Shown in pieces: positions 9,423-22,178 of a DNA stretch of 64,000 bases; positions within the stretch are counted from its first letter, which is position 1, and the number at the start of each line of letters is the position of its first letter. Below the pieces are notes generated by a model, which ran no database searches, was not told the DNA's origin, and saw only the letters and a list, made by a program, of their open reading frames with translations. Made by a program: the position numbers and the translations under genes. Origin of the DNA: Pseudomonadota bacterium (GTDB taxonomy: Bacteria; Pseudomonadota; Gammaproteobacteria; Burkholderiales; Thiobacillaceae); contig JAJZPG010000008.1 of the NCBI GenBank assembly GCA_021811235.1, positions 51,972 through 115,971 of the forward strand, written 5' to 3'.

Positions 9423-11149
9423 ATTACCACTCGAGGAAGCTGCTCAAGCTGCATCTGGCCCCCTGGCGCATGGCGACGGTGGGCAGCCTGCTGCTCGCCG
9501 GACTGGCCGTCGTGGGCGGGCGGGCGTTCTACCTGCAGGGCCTCAATACCGACTATCTGCAGGGCAAGGGCGATGCGGTGGCCAATCGCAACCTCACCCT
9601 GCCGGCGCATCGCGGCCAAGTGTCCGACCGCCACGGCCAGCTGCTGGCGATCAGCACACCGGTCGAATCGCTGTGGGCGCGCCCGGCCGAGCTTGAACTC
9701 GCGGCCGGGCAGCGCGCACAACTGGCCAGGGTCCTGGGCATGCCGGAGCCGGAATTGGCGAAGAAGCTGACGCGCCGGAGCCGCGGGGAATTCGCCGTGC
9801 GACGTCCGGTGACGCCGGAGCAGGCGGTGAAGATCGCGGCCATGGGCGTGCCGGGCCTGCATTTGCGGCGTGAATTCCGGCGCTACTACCCAGCGGGCGA
9901 GGTCGCCGCGCACGTGGTGGGCTTTACCAACGTCGACGACATCGGCCAGGAGGGCGTCGAGCGCGCCTACCAGGACTGGCTCGCAGGCCGCGAGGGCAGG
10001 CGCCAGATCCTGCGCGACCGCCACGGCAACACCATCCGCGACCTGGCGCCGATCAAGACCGCGCAGATGGGCGGCAACCTGGCGCTAGCCCTCGACCTCA
10101 AGATCCAGTATCTGGCGCACCGCGAACTGGCGGCGGCGATCAAGCAGCACAAGGCCAAGGGCGGCAGCGTGGTGGTGCTCGACGCCAAGACCGGCGAGAT
10201 CCTCGCACTCGCGAATCAGCCCATCTTCAATCCCAACAACCGCCGCAACTACAAGCCGGGGCCGATGCGCAACCGTGCAGTGATCGACACCTTCGAACCG
10301 GGCTCGACCATCAAGCCCTTCGTCGCGGCGGCGGTGCTCGAACGCGGCCTGTTCCATCCCGACAGCGTCATCGACACGCCGGAAACCTGGCGCGTCGGGA
10401 CCAAGCTCGTGCGCGATGTCCATCCGCATCCGCAGATGACGGTGACCGAGATCATCCAGAAATCAAGCAACGTCGGCGCGGTCAAAATGGCGATGACGCT
10501 GACGCCCCAGCAACATTGGGAGGTGCTGCACCGTGCCGGGTTCGGCGAGCTGCCGGGCTCGGGTTTTCCCGGCGAGACCGCCGGCCGTCTGCGCGCCGCC
10601 GCCACCTGGAAGCCGGTCGAACAGGCCACCATGGCCTACGGCTACGGTCTGTCGGTCAGCCTGCTGCAGCTCACCCGCGCCTACATGGCGTTCGCCAACG
10701 ACGGCGAGGTGATGCCGTTGTCCTTTCTCAAGCGCGAGCCGCAGGAAATCTCGGGCGTGCGCGTGTTCTCGCCGAGCGTGGCGCGCGAAGTGCGCGCGAT
10801 GATGGAGGCGGTGACGCAGGAAGGTGGCACCGGCCTGCGCACCCGGGTGCCGGGCTACCGCGTGGCCGGCAAGACCGGCACCGCGCACAAGCTGGTCGAC
10901 GGCCGCTATGCCGCCGACCGCTATCTGTCCTCCTTCGTCGGCATGGCGCCGGCGTCGAATCCGCGCCTCATCATCGGCGTGGTGATCGACGAGCCGTCCG
11001 ACGGGGTCTATTACGGCGGCAGCGTCGCCGGCCCGGTGTTCGCCCAGGTCATGGCCGCCAGCCTGCGCCAGCTCGGACTGCCGCCCGACGCGCCGGAAAC
11101 CGCCACCCACATGACGCAGAACGCGTGGCGCACAGGAGGAGGAGCCTGA
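9419..11149 (+). CDS. ftsI: Peptidoglycan D,D-transpeptidase FtsI (PBP3)
   Basis: STIKPF (SxxK), SSN, KTGTAHK active-site motifs; 576 aa. Confidence 0.95.
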   Translation: MNYHSRKLLKLHLAPWRMATVGSLLLAGLAVVGGRAFYLQGLNTDYLQGKGDAVANRNLTLPAHRGQVSDRHGQLLAISTPVESLWARPAELELAAGQRAQLARVLGMPEPELAKKLTRRSRGEFAVRRPVTPEQAVKIAAMGVPGLHLRREFRRYYPAGEVAAHVVGFTNVDDIGQEGVERAYQDWLAGREGRRQILRDRHGNTIRDLAPIKTAQMGGNLALALDLKIQYLAHRELAAAIKQHKAKGGSVVVLDAKTGEILALANQPIFNPNNRRNYKPGPMRNRAVIDTFEPGSTIKPFVAAAVLERGLFHPDSVIDTPETWRVGTKLVRDVHPHPQMTVTEIIQKSSNVGAVKMAMTLTPQQHWEVLHRAGFGELPGSGFPGETAGRLRAAATWKPVEQATMAYGYGLSVSLLQLTRAYMAFANDGEVMPLSFLKREPQEISGVRVFSPSVAREVRAMMEAVTQEGGTGLRTRVPGYRVAGKTGTAHKLVDGRYAADRYLSSFVGMAPASNPRLIIGVVIDEPSDGVYYGGSVAGPVFAQVMAASLRQLGLPPDAPETATHMTQNAWRTGGGA

Positions 11150-12648
11150 TGGCGAAGCACGCCCAGTCCGCCGTTCCGCCCGCCAGCCACGCGATCCGCG
11201 AATCCGTGCCGCATATCCTGGAGCGCCTCGGCATTCCGGTTGCGGCGCTCGTCAACGACAGCCGCAAGGCCATGCCGGGGGCCGTGTTCGCCGCTTATCC
11301 CGGCGAGGCGCGCGACGGCCGCGATTTCATCGGCCAGGCCGTGGCGCAGCGCGTCGACGGCGTGCTGTGGGAAGCCGACCATTTCCAGTGGGACCCCGCG
11401 CTCGCGATTCCCAACGCCGGCGTGGTGGGCTTGAAAACCCGCATCGGCGAAATCGCCGCCCACGTCTACGGCGAACCCTCGCGCGCGCTGCACATGGTCG
11501 GCGTCACCGGCACCAACGGCAAGACCTCGGTGGCGCACTGGATCGCTCAAGCCCTTTCCCGGCTCGGCCGCAAGACCGCCATCGTCGGCACCGTCGGCAA
11601 CGGCTTCCCGCCGGTCGGGGACAAGCCCGGCACGCTCACGCCCGCCCTCAATACCACGCCCGACGCCATCGAACTGCAGCAGCGCCTTGCGTTCTACCGC
11701 CAGCAGGGGGCAACGGCATGCGCAATGGAGGTGTCCTCGCACGGCCTCGCACAGGGGCGCGTCAACGGCACCCACTTCAACATTGCCGTGCTGACCAACC
11801 TGTCGCGCGACCATCTCGACTACCACGGCGACATGGAGAACTATGCCGCCGCCAAGGCGCGCCTGTTCAGCTGGCCCGGACTGGAGTGGGTGGTGCTGAA
11901 CGTCGACGACGCCTTCGGCCAGCAGCTGGAAAGCGAGACCCGGCCCGCGCGCGTCGCCGGCTATGGCTTCCGGCGCGGCGCCGTGATCGGTGACATGCTG
12001 CGCCTGTCGCAGGCCGGCCTGCATCTGCACCTGCACACCGACTGGGGCGATGCCGAGCTCGACGCGCCCTTGCTGGGCCGCTTCAACGCCGCCAACCTGC
12101 TCGCCGTGCTCGCCACCCTGCTGGTGTCGGGCGTGAAGCTCGACGACGCCTGCCAGGCGCTGGCGTGCGTCGAGCCGCCGCCCGGACGCATGCAGACGCT
12201 GGGAGGCAACGCCCATCCGCTGGTGGTGGTCGATTACGCGCACACGCCCGACGCGCTGGACAAGGCGCTCGCCACCCTGCGCGAAATCGCCGGCGGCGGG
12301 CGTCTCATCTGCGTGTTCGGCTGCGGCGGCAACCGCGACAAGGGCAAGCGCCCGCTGATGGGGCAGGCTGCCGCCAAGGCTGCCGACGAAGTGTGGGTCA
12401 CCAGCGACAACCCGCGCCATGAGGATCCGCAACACATCATCGACGACATCCTCGCCGGCATGTCCGGCAAGCCGCATGTCGAGCCGGACCGGGCGCGCGC
12501 CATCTTCGAGGCCATCGGCGGCGCCCACCAGGGCGACGTCGTGCTGATCGCCGGCAAGGGACACGAGGATTACCAGGAAGTCGGCGGCGAGCGGCAGCCA
12601 TTCTCCGATGTCGCCATGGCGAGGAAGGCGCTCGACGCATGGACATGA
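11149..12648 (+). CDS. murE: UDP-MurNAc-tripeptide synthetase
   Basis: VTGTNGKTSVAHWIAQAL; DNPRHEDP meso-DAP specificity motif; start ATG 11149 overlaps ftsI stop. Confidence 0.95.
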   Translation: MAKHAQSAVPPASHAIRESVPHILERLGIPVAALVNDSRKAMPGAVFAAYPGEARDGRDFIGQAVAQRVDGVLWEADHFQWDPALAIPNAGVVGLKTRIGEIAAHVYGEPSRALHMVGVTGTNGKTSVAHWIAQALSRLGRKTAIVGTVGNGFPPVGDKPGTLTPALNTTPDAIELQQRLAFYRQQGATACAMEVSSHGLAQGRVNGTHFNIAVLTNLSRDHLDYHGDMENYAAAKARLFSWPGLEWVVLNVDDAFGQQLESETRPARVAGYGFRRGAVIGDMLRLSQAGLHLHLHTDWGDAELDAPLLGRFNAANLLAVLATLLVSGVKLDDACQALACVEPPPGRMQTLGGNAHPLVVVDYAHTPDALDKALATLREIAGGGRLICVFGCGGNRDKGKRPLMGQAAAKAADEVWVTSDNPRHEDPQHIIDDILAGMSGKPHVEPDRARAIFEAIGGAHQGDVVLIAGKGHEDYQEVGGERQPFSDVAMARKALDAWT

Positions 12649-14048
12649 ATCTGCGCCTCTCCGAAGCCGCCGCCATGCTGGGCGTACCGTTCTCGGCGTC
12701 CGATGCAGCGGTGCTGCGCGTCTCCACCGACAGCCGCAGCATCCGGCCGGGCGACCTTTTCGTCGCCCTGCGCGGCGCGAAATTCGACGGCGGCGCGTTC
12801 GCCGCGCAAGCCCTGCAACAGGGCGCGGTCGGCGTGGTGCTCGATCGCGAGCAGGCGCCCGGCGTCGCCCAGGCGATCCGCGTCGACGACACCCGACTCG
12901 CGCTCGGCAGGCTGGCTGCGGCCTGGCGCCAGCGCTTCGCTATCCCGGTCGTCGCCGTCACCGGCAGCAACGGCAAGACCACGGTCAAGGAAATGCTCGC
13001 GGCGATCCTGCGCGCGGAGGCCGGCACCGACGATGCGGTGCTGCATACGGAAGGCAATCTCAACAACGACATCGGCGTGCCGCAGATGCTGCTGCGCCTG
13101 CGCGCGTCGCACCAGTTCGCGGTGCTGGAAATGGGCATGAACCACGCCGGCGAGATCGACTATCTCACGCATCTGGCGCGGCCGGATGTGGCACTCGTCA
13201 ACAATGCGCTGACCGCGCACATCGGCTATCTCGGCTCGATCGAAAACATCGCCCGCGCCAAGGGCGAGATTTTCAACGGCCTGACCGATGCAGGCATCGC
13301 GGTATTCAACGCCGACGATGAGCATGCGAGGCTGTGGCGCGACATCAATGCGCGGCGCAGCGTGATCGACTTCGGGCTGCGACACCCCGCGGCGGTGCGC
13401 GGGCACTATCGGCCCAGCCTGTACGGCTCGGTACTGACGCTGGTCCTGCCCGATGCCGAATTCGACGTGGATTTGCAGGTGCCCGGCGAGCATAACGTGA
13501 TGAATGCGCTCGCCGCGGCCGCGGCCGCGTTTGCCCTCGACGTCAGCCACGCCAGCATTGCCGCCGGGCTGTCCGGGTTCGCGGGCGTGAAGGGACGCCT
13601 GCAGAGGAAGGCGGCGCTGCACGGCAGCCATTTCATCGACGACACCTACAACGCCAATCCCGATTCGGTGAAGGCCGCGCTCGCGGTGCTGGCGCAGCAG
13701 CCCGGTACCAGGATCCTCGTGCTGGGCGACATGGGAGAGCTCGGCGAAGACGCCGCGGCGATGCACGCGCAGATCGGCCTGGCGGCGCGCGAGGCCGGCG
13801 TCGATCGCCTGCTGGCGCTGGGCGAGCTGACGAAGGAAACCGTCGGCGCCTTCGGGGCGGGCGCGATGCACTTCGAACGCATCGAGGAACTGCTGGCCGA
13901 ACTCGAAAATGCGCTCACGCCCGGCACCACCGTGCTGGTGAAGGGGTCGCGCTTCATGCAGATGGAACGCGTGGTCAAGAGCTTTACGGAAGCCGCCGGC
14001 GAGGCAGCCGGGGCATTGATGCCTCCAACGGGGATGCAGGGATACTGA
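12639..14048 (+). CDS. murF: UDP-MurNAc-tripeptide--D-Ala-D-Ala ligase
   Basis: [18 protein letters not shown]; alternative ATG at 12645 would give an ATGA overlap with murE. Confidence 0.95.
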   Translation: MDMNLRLSEAAAMLGVPFSASDAAVLRVSTDSRSIRPGDLFVALRGAKFDGGAFAAQALQQGAVGVVLDREQAPGVAQAIRVDDTRLALGRLAAAWRQRFAIPVVAVTGSNGKTTVKEMLAAILRAEAGTDDAVLHTEGNLNNDIGVPQMLLRLRASHQFAVLEMGMNHAGEIDYLTHLARPDVALVNNALTAHIGYLGSIENIARAKGEIFNGLTDAGIAVFNADDEHARLWRDINARRSVIDFGLRHPAAVRGHYRPSLYGSVLTLVLPDAEFDVDLQVPGEHNVMNALAAAAAAFALDVSHASIAAGLSGFAGVKGRLQRKAALHGSHFIDDTYNANPDSVKAALAVLAQQPGTRILVLGDMGELGEDAAAMHAQIGLAAREAGVDRLLALGELTKETVGAFGAGAMHFERIEELLAELENALTPGTTVLVKGSRFMQMERVVKSFTEAAGEAAGALMPPTGMQGY

Positions 14049-14049
14049 C

Positions 14050-15135
14050 ATGCTGCTTTGGTTATTTCAACAACTGGGCCAGGACATCCGGGCGTTCAAC
14101 GTCTTCAACTACCTGACCTTGCGCGCGGTGATGGCCACGCTCACCGCGCTGACGATCTCCTTCATCGTCGGCCCCGCGGTGATCCGCAAGCTCACCGCGC
14201 TGAAGATCGGCCAGTCGGTGCGCAGTGACGGGCCGCAGACCCACCTGGTGAAAGCCGGCACGCCGACGATGGGTGGTGCGCTGATCCTGGTGTCGGTCGC
14301 CGTCACCACGCTCTTGTGGGCCGACCTGTCGAACGACTACGTGTGGGTCGCCCTGCTCACCCTGCTCGGCTTCGGCGTCATCGGCTGGGTCGACGACTGG
14401 CGCAAGGTGGTCGAGAAGAATTCGCGCGGCCTGCCTTCGCGCTGGAAATACTTCTGGCAGTCGGTGATCGGCCTGGTGGTCGCGGTCTATCTGTGGAACA
14501 CCGCCTCCCTGCCGGCCCACACCGAGCTCATCATCCCCTTCCTCAAGCACGCCACGCTGGCGCTGTCGGCGGCGGGCTTCATCGCGCTCACTTATTTCGT
14601 CATCGTCGGCGCGTCCAATGCGGTCAACCTGACCGACGGCCTCGACGGCCTGGCGATCCTGCCGACCGTGATGGTGGCGTCCGCGCTGGCGATCTTCGCC
14701 TACGTTGCCGGCAACGCGGTGTTTTCCAAATACCTGGGGCTGCCGCACGTCCCCGGCGCCGGCGAGCTCGCGGTGTTCTGTGCCGCGATGGCGGGCGCGG
14801 GACTGGCCTTCCTGTGGTTCAACGCCTACCCGGCGGAAGTGTTCATGGGCGACGTCGGCGCACTGGCGCTCGGCGCCGCGCTCGGCGTGGTCGCCGTCAT
14901 CGTGCGCCAGGAAATCATTCTCTTCATCATGTGCGGCGTGTTCGTGATGGAGACCCTGTCGGTGATGATCCAGGTCGCCTCGTTCAAGCTCACCGGCAAG
15001 CGCGTGTTCCGCATGGCGCCGATCCACCACCACTACGAGCTCAAGGGCTGGAAGGAAAATCAAGTCGTCGTGCGTTTCTGGATCATCAGCATGATGCTGG
15101 TGCTGATCGGCCTGTCGAGCCTGAAGCTCAGATGA
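14050..15135 (+). CDS. mraY: Phospho-MurNAc-pentapeptide transferase
   Basis: Polytopic, 361 aa, [13 protein letters not shown] and [10 protein letters not shown]-type motif ([14 protein letters not shown]). Confidence 0.96.
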   Translation: MLLWLFQQLGQDIRAFNVFNYLTLRAVMATLTALTISFIVGPAVIRKLTALKIGQSVRSDGPQTHLVKAGTPTMGGALILVSVAVTTLLWADLSNDYVWVALLTLLGFGVIGWVDDWRKVVEKNSRGLPSRWKYFWQSVIGLVVAVYLWNTASLPAHTELIIPFLKHATLALSAAGFIALTYFVIVGASNAVNLTDGLDGLAILPTVMVASALAIFAYVAGNAVFSKYLGLPHVPGAGELAVFCAAMAGAGLAFLWFNAYPAEVFMGDVGALALGAALGVVAVIVRQEIILFIMCGVFVMETLSVMIQVASFKLTGKRVFRMAPIHHHYELKGWKENQVVVRFWIISMMLVLIGLSSLKLR

Positions 15136-16556
15136 ACTACGACAGCCTGCAGCTCTCCGGCAAGAAAGTCCTGGTGCTCGGCCTCGGCGACACCGGGCTG
15201 TCGTGCGCGCGCTGGCTGGCGGCGCGCGGCGCGCAGGTGAGCGTGGCCGACAGCCGCACGGCGCCGCCGCATGCGGCTCGTCTGGCCGAGCTGTTGCCGC
15301 AGGTACCGCTCTTCACCGGACCGTTCGACGATGCGCGCCTGCAGGCGGCCGAGTTGTTGGTGGTGAGCCCCGGCGTGCCGCTCGCCGACCCGGCGGTGGC
15401 GCGCGCCATTGCGGCGGGTGTCGAAGCGGTGGGCGACGTCGAGTTGTTCGCGCGTGCCGTCCGCGCGCTCAATGCCGAGCGCGCCACTTCAACGGATTTA
15501 AATGGCCCGATGCGGGTGATCGCGATCACCGGCAGCAACGGCAAGAGCACCGTCACCGCGATGTGCGGAGACATGTGCCGCATGGCCGGGCTCGTGACCT
15601 GCGTCGCGGGCAACATCGGCCTGCCGGTGCTGGACGCGCTGGGCGAGATCGAACAGGGCCATGCGCCGGCGCCGCAGGTATGGGTGTTGGAGCTTTCCAG
15701 CTTCCAGCTGGAAACGACCTCCAGCCTCGACGCCGATGCCGCGACCGTGCTCAACCTGTCGGAAGACCACCTGGACCGCTACGCCGACATGGACGCCTAC
15801 GCGGCGGCCAAGGCGCGCATCTTCAGCGGGACCGGCGTGCAGGTGCTGAACCGCGACGATGCACGCAGCCTCGCCATGGCGCTGCCGGGCCGGCACGTGG
15901 TGAGCTTCGGCCTCGACCGTTGCCCGCAGGACGAGAATTTCGGCCTGTGCGAGGACGAGCTGTGCCTCGGCGGCGACATGCTGATGCCGCTGTCCGCGCT
16001 GCCGGTTGCCGGCCTGCACAATGCCGCCAATGCGTTGGCGGCGCTGGCGCTGACGCGCGTGCTGGGGCTGCCGATGGAAGCCCTGCTGCGCGGCCTGGCG
16101 CATTTCAAGGGGTTGCCGCATCGGGTGGAAAAGGTCATGGAGATCGAAGGCGTGACCTATTACGACGACTCCAAGGGCACCAACGTCGGCGCGACCGAAG
16201 CCGCGCTGTACGGCATGGGCAATCGCAAGGCGGTCGTCATCCTGGGCGGCGACGGCAAGGGACAGGACTTCGGCCCGCTCAAGGCGGCGGTCGAGGCCAA
16301 CGCCCGCGCCGTGCTGCTGATCGGGCGTGATGCGCCCTTGATCGCGGCCGCGATCGAAGGGTGCGGAATCGATGTCTACCGCGCCGACAGCCTGGCCGAC
16401 GCGGTCGCCCAGGCGCACCGTCTCGCGCACGCGGGCGATGCGGTGCTGCTGTCGCCTGCCTGCGCGAGCTTCGACATGTTCCGTAACTACGCGCACCGCG
16501 CCGAGGTCTTCGTCGATGCGGTGAAGGCCCTCGCGGCAGAAAGGGCGGCGCGCTGA
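15132..16556 (+). CDS. murD: UDP-MurNAc-L-Ala--D-Glu ligase
   Basis: [29 protein letters not shown]...[13 protein letters not shown]. Confidence 0.95.
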   Translation: MNYDSLQLSGKKVLVLGLGDTGLSCARWLAARGAQVSVADSRTAPPHAARLAELLPQVPLFTGPFDDARLQAAELLVVSPGVPLADPAVARAIAAGVEAVGDVELFARAVRALNAERATSTDLNGPMRVIAITGSNGKSTVTAMCGDMCRMAGLVTCVAGNIGLPVLDALGEIEQGHAPAPQVWVLELSSFQLETTSSLDADAATVLNLSEDHLDRYADMDAYAAAKARIFSGTGVQVLNRDDARSLAMALPGRHVVSFGLDRCPQDENFGLCEDELCLGGDMLMPLSALPVAGLHNAANALAALALTRVLGLPMEALLRGLAHFKGLPHRVEKVMEIEGVTYYDDSKGTNVGATEAALYGMGNRKAVVILGGDGKGQDFGPLKAAVEANARAVLLIGRDAPLIAAAIEGCGIDVYRADSLADAVAQAHRLAHAGDAVLLSPACASFDMFRNYAHRAEVFVDAVKALAAERAAR

Positions 16557-17713
16557 TGCTCTACACCACGCGTGCGCCCAAACCCAGTGCCGAGCTCGAT
16601 TTCAGCCTGCTGTGGCTGGCGCTCGGCCTGCTGGCGATCGGCCTGGTGATGGTGTATTCCGCCTCCATCGCGATCGCCGAGGCGGCCCGCTATACCGGCC
16701 ACAACGGTGAATACTATCTGCTGCGCCAGGGCATTTTCATTGTCCTCGGCGTCGGTGTCGGCATGGCCGCCTTCCAGGTGCCGATGCGGGTGTGGCAGCA
16801 GGCGGCGCCCTATCTCTTCCTCGCCGGCCTGCTGCTGCTGGTGGTGGTGCTGATTCCGGGCATCGGCCGCGAGGTCAACGGCAGCCGCCGCTGGATCCCG
16901 CTCGGCTTCGCCAACCTGCAGCCGTCCGAGCTGATGAAATTCCTCGCCGTGCTGTATGCCGCCGACTACACCACGCGCAAGGCGGCCTTCATGCACGATT
17001 TCAAGAAGGGCTTCCTGCCGATGGCGGCGGTGATGCTGGTGGCCGGCGCCCTGCTGCTGCAGGAGCCGGATTTCGGCGCCTTCGTCGTCATCATCTCCAT
17101 CGCCATGGGTATCCTGTTCCTCGGCGGCCTCAACTGGAAAGTGTTCGCCGGCCTGGTGGTGGTGTTGCTGGCCGGCTTCGTCCTGCTGATCCTCACCTCG
17201 CCCTACCGCCTGCAGCGCGTGCTCGGCTTCATGGACCCGTTCGCCGACCCCTACGGCAAGGGCTACCAGCTGTCGCATGCGCTGATCGCCTTCGGCCGCG
17301 GCGAATGGCTCGGTCTGGGCCTGGGCGGCAGCGTCGAAAAGCTGTTCTATCTGCCGGAGGCGCACACCGACTTTCTGCTCGCCGTCATCGCCGAGGAATT
17401 CGGCTTCGTCGGCGTCGCCGTGGTGATCGGGCTGTTCGCCTGGCTGATCGTCAAGGCCTTCGTGATCGGCCACCGCGCGGCCCAGCTCGAGCGCAATTTC
17501 TGTGCGCTGGTGGCGCAGGGCATCGGCATCTGGCTCGGCGTGCAGGCACTCATCAACATGGGCGTGAACGTCGGTCTCTTGCCGACCAAGGGGCTGACCC
17601 TGCCCTTCCTGTCGTTCGGCGGCAGCGGCATCGTCGCCAACTGCCTGGCCGTCGCCGTGCTCTTGCGCATCGACTGGGAACATCGGCAGATGATGCGGGG
17701 GAAAACCTTCTGA
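16556..17713 (+). CDS. ftsW: Lipid II polymerase/SEDS protein FtsW
   Basis: 385 aa polytopic; [26 protein letters not shown]-type motif. Confidence 0.95.
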   Translation: MLYTTRAPKPSAELDFSLLWLALGLLAIGLVMVYSASIAIAEAARYTGHNGEYYLLRQGIFIVLGVGVGMAAFQVPMRVWQQAAPYLFLAGLLLLVVVLIPGIGREVNGSRRWIPLGFANLQPSELMKFLAVLYAADYTTRKAAFMHDFKKGFLPMAAVMLVAGALLLQEPDFGAFVVIISIAMGILFLGGLNWKVFAGLVVVLLAGFVLLILTSPYRLQRVLGFMDPFADPYGKGYQLSHALIAFGRGEWLGLGLGGSVEKLFYLPEAHTDFLLAVIAEEFGFVGVAVVIGLFAWLIVKAFVIGHRAAQLERNFCALVAQGIGIWLGVQALINMGVNVGLLPTKGLTLPFLSFGGSGIVANCLAVAVLLRIDWEHRQMMRGKTF

Positions 17714-18846
17714 TGGCCGCCGCGAACCGCACCCTCATGGTCATGGCCGGCGGCACCGGCGGCCACGTCTACCCTGCGTTGGCGGTGGCCGACGCCCTGC
17801 GCGCGCGCGGCTGGGACGTGTTCTGGCTCGGCACCAAGGCCGGGCTCGAAGCACGCGTGGTGCCGGCGGCCGGCATCGACATGGTGTGGGTGTCGATGGG
17901 CGGCGTGCGCGGCAAGGGCGTGCTGAAAAAACTGCTGCTCCCGGTGACGCTGCTGGTCGCCTTCTGGCAGAGCCTCACCGCCATCCTGCAGCGCCGCCCC
18001 GACGTGGTGCTCGGCATGGGCGGCTACACTGCCTTCCCCGGCGGCATGATGGCGAGCCTGATGAACAGGCCGCTGGTCATCCACGAACAGAATTCGGTCG
18101 GCGGCCTGACCAACCGCGTACTGGCGTGCCTCGCCGACCGCGTGCTGACCGCCTTTCCCAAGGTGTTCACCCACGCGCACGACAAACCCATCCCCTGCCG
18201 CCGCGTGGCGACCGAATGGGTGGGCAATCCGGTACGGAGCGGCATTGCCGCTCTGGCAAAAGAACAGCGGGGCGATATCTCCGCCGCTCCCGCAGGCGAC
18301 CGTGCCGTCCGCACGGGTCCGCTGCGCCTGCTGGTGGTGGGCGGCAGCCTCGGCGCCACTGCCCTGAACGACCTGGTCCCCCAGGCCCTTGCCCTGCTGC
18401 CCGCCGACCGGCGTCCGCAGGTGGTGCACCAGTCCGGACGCCGGCATGTCGATGCGCTGCGCGCGAACTATGCCGCCGCCGGGGTGGAGGCCGAGGTGCG
18501 CGACTACATCGAGGACATGGCGGCCGAATATCGCGCCTGCGACTTCGCCATCTGCCGCGCCGGTGCGATGACCGTCGCCGAACTCGCCTGCGCCGGCGTG
18601 CCGGCGGTGCTGGTGCCCTTCCCTTTTGCGGTCGACGACCACCAGACCGGCAACGCCGAATTCCTCAGCGAGGCCGGCGCGGCCTGGCTGATGCAGCAGC
18701 GCGATCTGACCGCCGAAAAACTGGCGGCGCTGATCGCCGGGCTCGACCGCGCGACGCTGGCCGCCATGTCCGACAAGGCGCGCAACCTGGCCAAGCCGGA
18801 TGCGACCCAGAACGTCGCCGATATTTGCGAGGCGCTTGCCAAATGA
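17713..18846 (+). CDS. murG: UDP-GlcNAc:undecaprenyl-PP-MurNAc-pentapeptide GlcNAc transferase
   Basis: [27 protein letters not shown]...[14 protein letters not shown]. Confidence 0.95.
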   Translation: MAAANRTLMVMAGGTGGHVYPALAVADALRARGWDVFWLGTKAGLEARVVPAAGIDMVWVSMGGVRGKGVLKKLLLPVTLLVAFWQSLTAILQRRPDVVLGMGGYTAFPGGMMASLMNRPLVIHEQNSVGGLTNRVLACLADRVLTAFPKVFTHAHDKPIPCRRVATEWVGNPVRSGIAALAKEQRGDISAAPAGDRAVRTGPLRLLVVGGSLGATALNDLVPQALALLPADRRPQVVHQSGRRHVDALRANYAAAGVEAEVRDYIEDMAAEYRACDFAICRAGAMTVAELACAGVPAVLVPFPFAVDDHQTGNAEFLSEAGAAWLMQQRDLTAEKLAALIAGLDRATLAAMSDKARNLAKPDATQNVADICEALAK

Positions 18847-20288
18847 AACACGCCGTCCGTCAAATCCACTTCGTCGGCATCGGCGGCGTAGGCATGAGCG
18901 GCATCGCCGAGGTGCTGCTCAACCTCGGCTACGCGGTCTCCGGCTCCGACCTGGCCGACAATGCGGTGACGCAGCGCCTGGCCAGGCTCGGCGCGCGCAT
19001 CCATCGCGGCCACGCGGCGGAGAACATTGCCGGCGCCGACGCGGTCGTCACCTCGACCGCGGTGCAGGAGACCAACCCCGAGGTCATCGCCGCGCGCGAG
19101 AAGAAGATCCCCATCGTGCCGCGCGCGCTGATGCTGGCCGAGCTGATGCGCCTGCGCCAGGGCATCGCGATCGCCGGCACCCACGGCAAGACCACCACCA
19201 CCAGCCTGGTCGCCAGCATCCTCGGCGAGGCCGGCATGGACCCGACCTACGTCATCGGCGGCAAGCTCACCGCCGCCGGCACCAACGCGCGGCTGGGTCA
19301 GGGCGACTTCCTGGTCGCCGAGGCCGACGAGTCGGATGCCTCCTTCCTGTACCTCACGCCGGTGATCGCCATCGTCACCAACATCGACGCCGATCACATG
19401 GACACTTATGGCCATGATTTCGAGCGCCTGAAACAGGCTTTCGTCGACTTCTGCCAGCGCCTGCCCTTCTACGGCATGGCGGTGCTGTGCATCGACGATC
19501 CCCATGTCAGGGAAATCCTGCCGCGCATCACCAAGCCGATCACCACCTACGGCTTCGACGAGAACGCGCAGGTGCGTGCGGTGAACCCTCGCTTCGAGGC
19601 CGGCCAGATGCATTTCACCGTCAAGCGCGAAGGCATGGCCGATCTCGACGTCATGCTCAACCATCCCGGCATGCACAACGTGCTGAACGCGCTGGCGGCG
19701 ATCGCGGTGGCGACCGAGGTCGGGGCCAGCGATGCGGCCATCGTCAAGGCGCTCGCCGAATTCCACGGCGTCGGCCGGCGTTTCCAGCGCTATGGCGAGC
19801 AGGAGGCCAAGGACGGCGGCAAGTACTGCCTGATCGACGATTACGGCCACCACCCGGTGGAGATGGCGGCGACGCTCGCCGCCGCGCGCGGCGCCTTCCC
19901 GGGCAGACGGCTGGTGCTGGTGTTCCAGCCGCACCGATTCACCCGGACTCGCGACTGCTTCGAGGATTTCGTGAGAGTGCTGTCGGAGACCGACGTGCTG
20001 GTGCTGACCGAGGTCTATCCCGCAGGCGAGGCGCCGATCGTCGCCGCCGACGGCCGCGCGCTGGCGCGCGCGGTGCGGGTGGCCGGCAAGGTCGAACCGG
20101 TGTTCGTCGAGAACGTCGCCGACGTGCCGGCCACGGTGCGCGATCTCGCGCAGGCCGGCGACGTCGTGCTGGTGATGGGCGCCGGCAGCATCGGCCAGGT
20201 GGCGCCGGTCTTGGGGCAGCACGATTCCGCAGCCGCCTCGGCGCCCGGTGGATCGCAATCCCCTTTGGGGGGCAAGCATGCGCCATGA
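18843..20288 (+). CDS. murC: UDP-MurNAc--L-Ala ligase
   Basis: [49 protein letters not shown]. Confidence 0.95.
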   Translation: MKHAVRQIHFVGIGGVGMSGIAEVLLNLGYAVSGSDLADNAVTQRLARLGARIHRGHAAENIAGADAVVTSTAVQETNPEVIAAREKKIPIVPRALMLAELMRLRQGIAIAGTHGKTTTTSLVASILGEAGMDPTYVIGGKLTAAGTNARLGQGDFLVAEADESDASFLYLTPVIAIVTNIDADHMDTYGHDFERLKQAFVDFCQRLPFYGMAVLCIDDPHVREILPRITKPITTYGFDENAQVRAVNPRFEAGQMHFTVKREGMADLDVMLNHPGMHNVLNALAAIAVATEVGASDAAIVKALAEFHGVGRRFQRYGEQEAKDGGKYCLIDDYGHHPVEMAATLAAARGAFPGRRLVLVFQPHRFTRTRDCFEDFVRVLSETDVLVLTEVYPAGEAPIVAADGRALARAVRVAGKVEPVFVENVADVPATVRDLAQAGDVVLVMGAGSIGQVAPVLGQHDSAAASAPGGSQSPLGGKHAP

Positions 20289-21252
20289 CTACCGCATGAG
20301 CGAGCTGGATCTCGGCGGCGGCGCCACCCAGGTGCTGCGCGGGCACCTGCTCTACAACGAGCCGATGAAGAAACACGTCTCCTGGCGTGCCGGCGGGGTG
20401 GCGCAGCGCGTCTACATTCCAGCCGACCTGGAAGACCTCATCTGGATGGTGCGTTCGGTGCCGGCACACGATGGCATCCACATGATCGGTCTCGGCAGCA
20501 ATCTGCTGGTGCGCGACGGCGGCGTGACCGGCGTGGTGATCCTGCTGCACGGCGTGCTGAAGAAGCTGGCGATCGAGAGCCGCACCCATGGCCTGCCGCC
20601 GGCACCGGAGGATGTCGACACCGCGCTGGTCTATGCCCAGGCCGGCGTCGCCTCGCCCAAGCTGGCGCGCTTCGCCGCCAATCACGATCTGGTCGGCGGC
20701 GAGTTCTGGGCCGGCATTCCCGGCACCGTCGGCGGAGCGATCGCGATGAACGCAGGCTGCTATGGCAGCGAGACCTGGGACAAGCTGGTGCAGGTGCAGA
20801 CGCTCGACCGCCAGGGCCAGCTGAACGAGCGGCTGCCGGACGAATACGTCACCGGCTACCGCCATGCGGCGCTGAAGCAGCCGCACGAGGAATGGTTCAT
20901 CGGCGGCTGGTTCCGCCTCGAAAAGGGCGACGGCGCCGCGTCGCGCGAGACGATCAAGGACCTGCTGAAAAAGCGCATCGCTTCGCAGCCGCTCAGCATG
21001 CCGAACGCCGGCTCGGTGTTCCGCAACCCGCCGGGCGATTACGCGGCACGCCTGATCGAAAGCTGCGGGCTGAAAGGCTACCGCATCGGCGACGCCCAGG
21101 TGTCGGAGAAGCATGCGAATTTCATCGTCAACCTCGGCCAAGCGACGGCGACCGATATCGAACGCCTCATCGAACATGTGGAAGACAGCGTGGAGGCGCG
21201 CACCAACGTGCGGCTGATCCGCGAAGTGCGAATTATTGGAGAACGGCAGTGA
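20278..21252 (+). CDS. murB: UDP-N-acetylenolpyruvoylglucosamine reductase
   Basis: [14 protein letters not shown]...[20 protein letters not shown]...[12 protein letters not shown]; exact start uncertain (20278 or 20296). Confidence 0.92.
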   Translation: MRHDYRMSELDLGGGATQVLRGHLLYNEPMKKHVSWRAGGVAQRVYIPADLEDLIWMVRSVPAHDGIHMIGLGSNLLVRDGGVTGVVILLHGVLKKLAIESRTHGLPPAPEDVDTALVYAQAGVASPKLARFAANHDLVGGEFWAGIPGTVGGAIAMNAGCYGSETWDKLVQVQTLDRQGQLNERLPDEYVTGYRHAALKQPHEEWFIGGWFRLEKGDGAASRETIKDLLKKRIASQPLSMPNAGSVFRNPPGDYAARLIESCGLKGYRIGDAQVSEKHANFIVNLGQATATDIERLIEHVEDSVEARTNVRLIREVRIIGERQ

Positions 21253-22178
21253 GCCCGCTTGAATCAGGTAAGAAATACGGGAAAGTTGCGGTGATGCTGG
21301 GCGGCACCTCGGCCGAGCGGCCGGTGTCGCTCAACAGCGGTGCCGCTGTGCTGGCGGCGCTGCAGCGGCAGGGCGTGGATGCGCACCCCTTCGACCCGGC
21401 CACCCGCAATCTGGGGGACCTCATCGGCGGCGAGTTCGACCGCGTCTTCATCGCCCTGCACGGGCGCTACGGCGAGGACGGCTGCATGCAGGGCGCGCTC
21501 GAACTGCTGAACATCCCCTATACCGGCAGCGGCGTGATGGCGTCGGCGATCGGCATGGACAAGTGGCGCACCAAGATGCTGTGGCGCGCGGGCGGCCTGC
21601 CGACGGCCGACTGGGAAATCCTCGCGGCGGACAGCGATTTCGCCGCGGTGGAAAAGAAGCTCGGCCTGCCGATCTTCGTCAAGCCGGCGCGCGAGGGATC
21701 CAGCATCGGCATGAGCAAGGTGACCGAGCCCGGCACGCTGAAGGCGGCGTACGCAACCGCCGCCGAGCACGACGCGCTGGTGCTGGCGGAAAAATTCATC
21801 GACGGTGCCGAGTTCACCGTCGGCATCCTCGGCGATACCGCGCTGCCGCTGATCCGGCTGGAGCCCGCCAAGGAGAAGGCCTTCTACGATTTCGAGGCCA
21901 AGTACCTGCGCAACGACACCCGGTATCACTGTCCGGCCGGCCTGCCGGAGGCACAGGAAATGGCGCTGAGGAAGCTCGCGCTCGACGCCTTCCGCCTGAT
22001 CGGCGGGCGCGGCTGGGGCCGCGTCGACGTGATGACCGACAGCCACGGCAAACCTTACCTGCTGGAGGCGAACACCTCGCCCGGCATGACCGACCACAGC
22101 CTGGTGCCGATGGCGGCGCGCGTCGCCGGCATGGATTTCGACGCCCTGTGCCTGAAGATCCTGGAGCAGACCCTGTGA
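21249..22178 (+). CDS. ddl: D-alanine--D-alanine ligase
   Basis: GTG start overlapping murB stop; [21 protein letters not shown]...[16 protein letters not shown]. Confidence 0.95.
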   Translation: MSPLESGKKYGKVAVMLGGTSAERPVSLNSGAAVLAALQRQGVDAHPFDPATRNLGDLIGGEFDRVFIALHGRYGEDGCMQGALELLNIPYTGSGVMASAIGMDKWRTKMLWRAGGLPTADWEILAADSDFAAVEKKLGLPIFVKPAREGSSIGMSKVTEPGTLKAAYATAAEHDALVLAEKFIDGAEFTVGILGDTALPLIRLEPAKEKAFYDFEAKYLRNDTRYHCPAGLPEAQEMALRKLALDAFRLIGGRGWGRVDVMTDSHGKPYLLEANTSPGMTDHSLVPMAARVAGMDFDALCLKILEQTL